Source of the DNA: an uncultured Bryobacterales bacterium
GTDB lineage: Bacteria; Acidobacteriota; Terriglobia; Bryobacterales; UBA6623
Assembly: GCA_946887065.1 (NCBI GenBank)
Contig: CAMPKL010000150.1
Location: forward strand, 1-7,666
Direction: 5' to 3'
DNA: 7,666 nucleotides
This document shows positions 7,237 through 7,666 of the stretch, piece by piece (position 1 is the stretch's first letter; every line of letters begins with the position of its first letter). A program made the position numbers and the translations under genes. The notes under the pieces were generated by a model. It saw only the letters and a list, made by a program, of their open reading frames with translations. It was not told the origin of the DNA and made no database searches.

Positions 7237-7303
7237 TATCGTAGCCGCTGGGCGAAAACTGCCGCTGTGCGATAACAATTGGACTGGTCGGACCGCAACC
7301 GAA
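7237..7303. promoter_or_regulatory. Divergent promoter gap between lhr and the VOC gene
   Basis: Only 67 bp separate the two divergent start codons, so any promoters must overlap here. The centre (7269-7281) is AT-rich relative to the surroundings and contains GATAAC and, on the other strand, TGTTAT, which is four of six to a -10 box; TTGCGG lies upstream of it on that strand at a short 15-bp spacing. Neither gene has a clear Shine-Dalgarno. I cannot assign a firm promoter. Confidence 0.3.
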
Positions 7304-7666
7304 ATGAAGTTTCAACCAGCAACGCCTATTCTGCGCATCTTCGACGAAGCGAAGGCGAGGGAGTTCTACGTCGACCTGTTGGAGTTTTCGGTGGTCTTCG
7401 AACACCGCTTTGGCGAGAATTTTCCGATTTATATGGGCATTTCACGCGGCGACTGCCGGCTGCATCTATCCGAACATCACGGGGATTGCACGCCCGGCAG
7501 CGCGGTGCGGATCGAGACCGATGATGTTCACGCCTTGCGCCAGTCGGTCATCGCCAAGGACTACAAATACGCAAAACCAGGCGTCGAACGTCAGCCTTGG
7601 GGCTCGGATGACATGTCGATCACCGATCCGTTCGGCAATCGGCTGACCTTCTACACCGTCTTTAAA
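7304..7666 (+). CDS. Glyoxalase/bleomycin-resistance-like (VOC superfamily) protein, 3' end cut by window
   Basis: The frame is open from the ATG at 7304 to the last base, giving 121 residues with no stop, so a little of the C-terminus is missing. The sequence has the VOC pattern of the bleomycin-resistance-protein type: PILRIFDEAKAREFYVDLLEF (starting at residue 8; AKAREFY is the helix after the first strand), YMGISRGDCRLHLSEHHGD in the middle (43-61), an IETDDVHAL segment (70-78), and the closing PWGSDDMSITDPFGNRL (98-114). Proteins of this length (about 120-130 residues) act as dimers that bind drugs such as bleomycin or carry out small reactions. The usual metal-ligand histidine is not obvious in the first strand, so a binding or sequestering role fits better than glyoxalase I activity; this is inference. 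It is transcribed away from lhr after a 67-bp gap. Substrate unknown. Confidence 0.85.
   Translation, partial: MKFQPATPILRIFDEAKAREFYVDLLEFSVVFEHRFGENFPIYMGISRGDCRLHLSEHHGDCTPGSAVRIETDDVHALRQSVIAKDYKYAKPGVERQPWGSDDMSITDPFGNRLTFYTVFK

Noticed and set aside
7271..7280. GATAACAATT, identical to the right half of the E. coli lac operator
   Set aside because: The other half of the palindrome is absent and there is no lac-type gene; a ten-base match is likely chance and there is no other sign of vector sequence.
7279..7646. Two short + strand open frames (7279-7524 and 7410-7646)
   Set aside because: They are out of frame with the clear VOC protein that starts at 7304 and runs open to the window end.
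1..7666. CRISPR array, tRNA/rRNA, transposase, toxin-antitoxin or defence cluster
   Set aside because: No regularly spaced repeats, RNA gene signatures, terminal inverted repeats or matching protein motifs were seen; Lhr here has the core and CTD of the repair helicase and no adjoining defence effectors.

Overview
The window is GC-rich, densely coding bacterial DNA with six genes. Three are complete housekeeping-type genes with recognisable families, one is a small membrane protein of unknown function, and the two at the edges are cut by the window. I see no RNA gene, insertion sequence, CRISPR array or phage gene. The high GC, the lack of a clear Shine-Dalgarno element at almost every start, and the flavour of the drug/metabolite-transporter and exchanger genes suggest a Planctomycetota-like or similar environmental bacterium. 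That assignment is inference and weak.

Layout, left to right: (1) the C-terminal part of an EamA/DMT-type membrane transporter on + (3..326); (2) a 146-residue three-helix membrane protein of unknown function on - (323..763), whose stop codon interlocks with that of gene 1; (3) a divergent intergenic region (764..922) with an imperfect tandem repeat; (4) a DUF368-family undecaprenyl-phosphate translocase (PopT) on + (923..1930); (5) a CaCA-superfamily cation/Ca2+ antiporter on + (2014..3054), probably in the same transcriptional direction or unit; (6) a very large Lhr-family DNA helicase on - (3010..7236), whose 3' end overlaps the antiporter by 45 bp; (7) after a 67-bp divergent gap, a glyoxalase/bleomycin-resistance-like (VOC) protein on + (7304..7666), running off the window.

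How the genes fit together: PopT recycles the lipid carrier used for peptidoglycan and other surface polymers, and the next gene exchanges cations across the same membrane. A link through ion gradients or envelope stress is possible but unproven. Lhr is a DNA-repair helicase with a long C-terminal extension, divergently placed next to a bleomycin-resistance-like VOC protein. Both convergent gene pairs overlap, so neither has room for an intergenic terminator. I do not see a convincing new multi-gene system. The most interesting points are the swapped acidic residue in the antiporter's ion-binding repeats, the 45-bp antisense overlap with an apparently short Lhr C-terminus, and the repeat upstream of popT.
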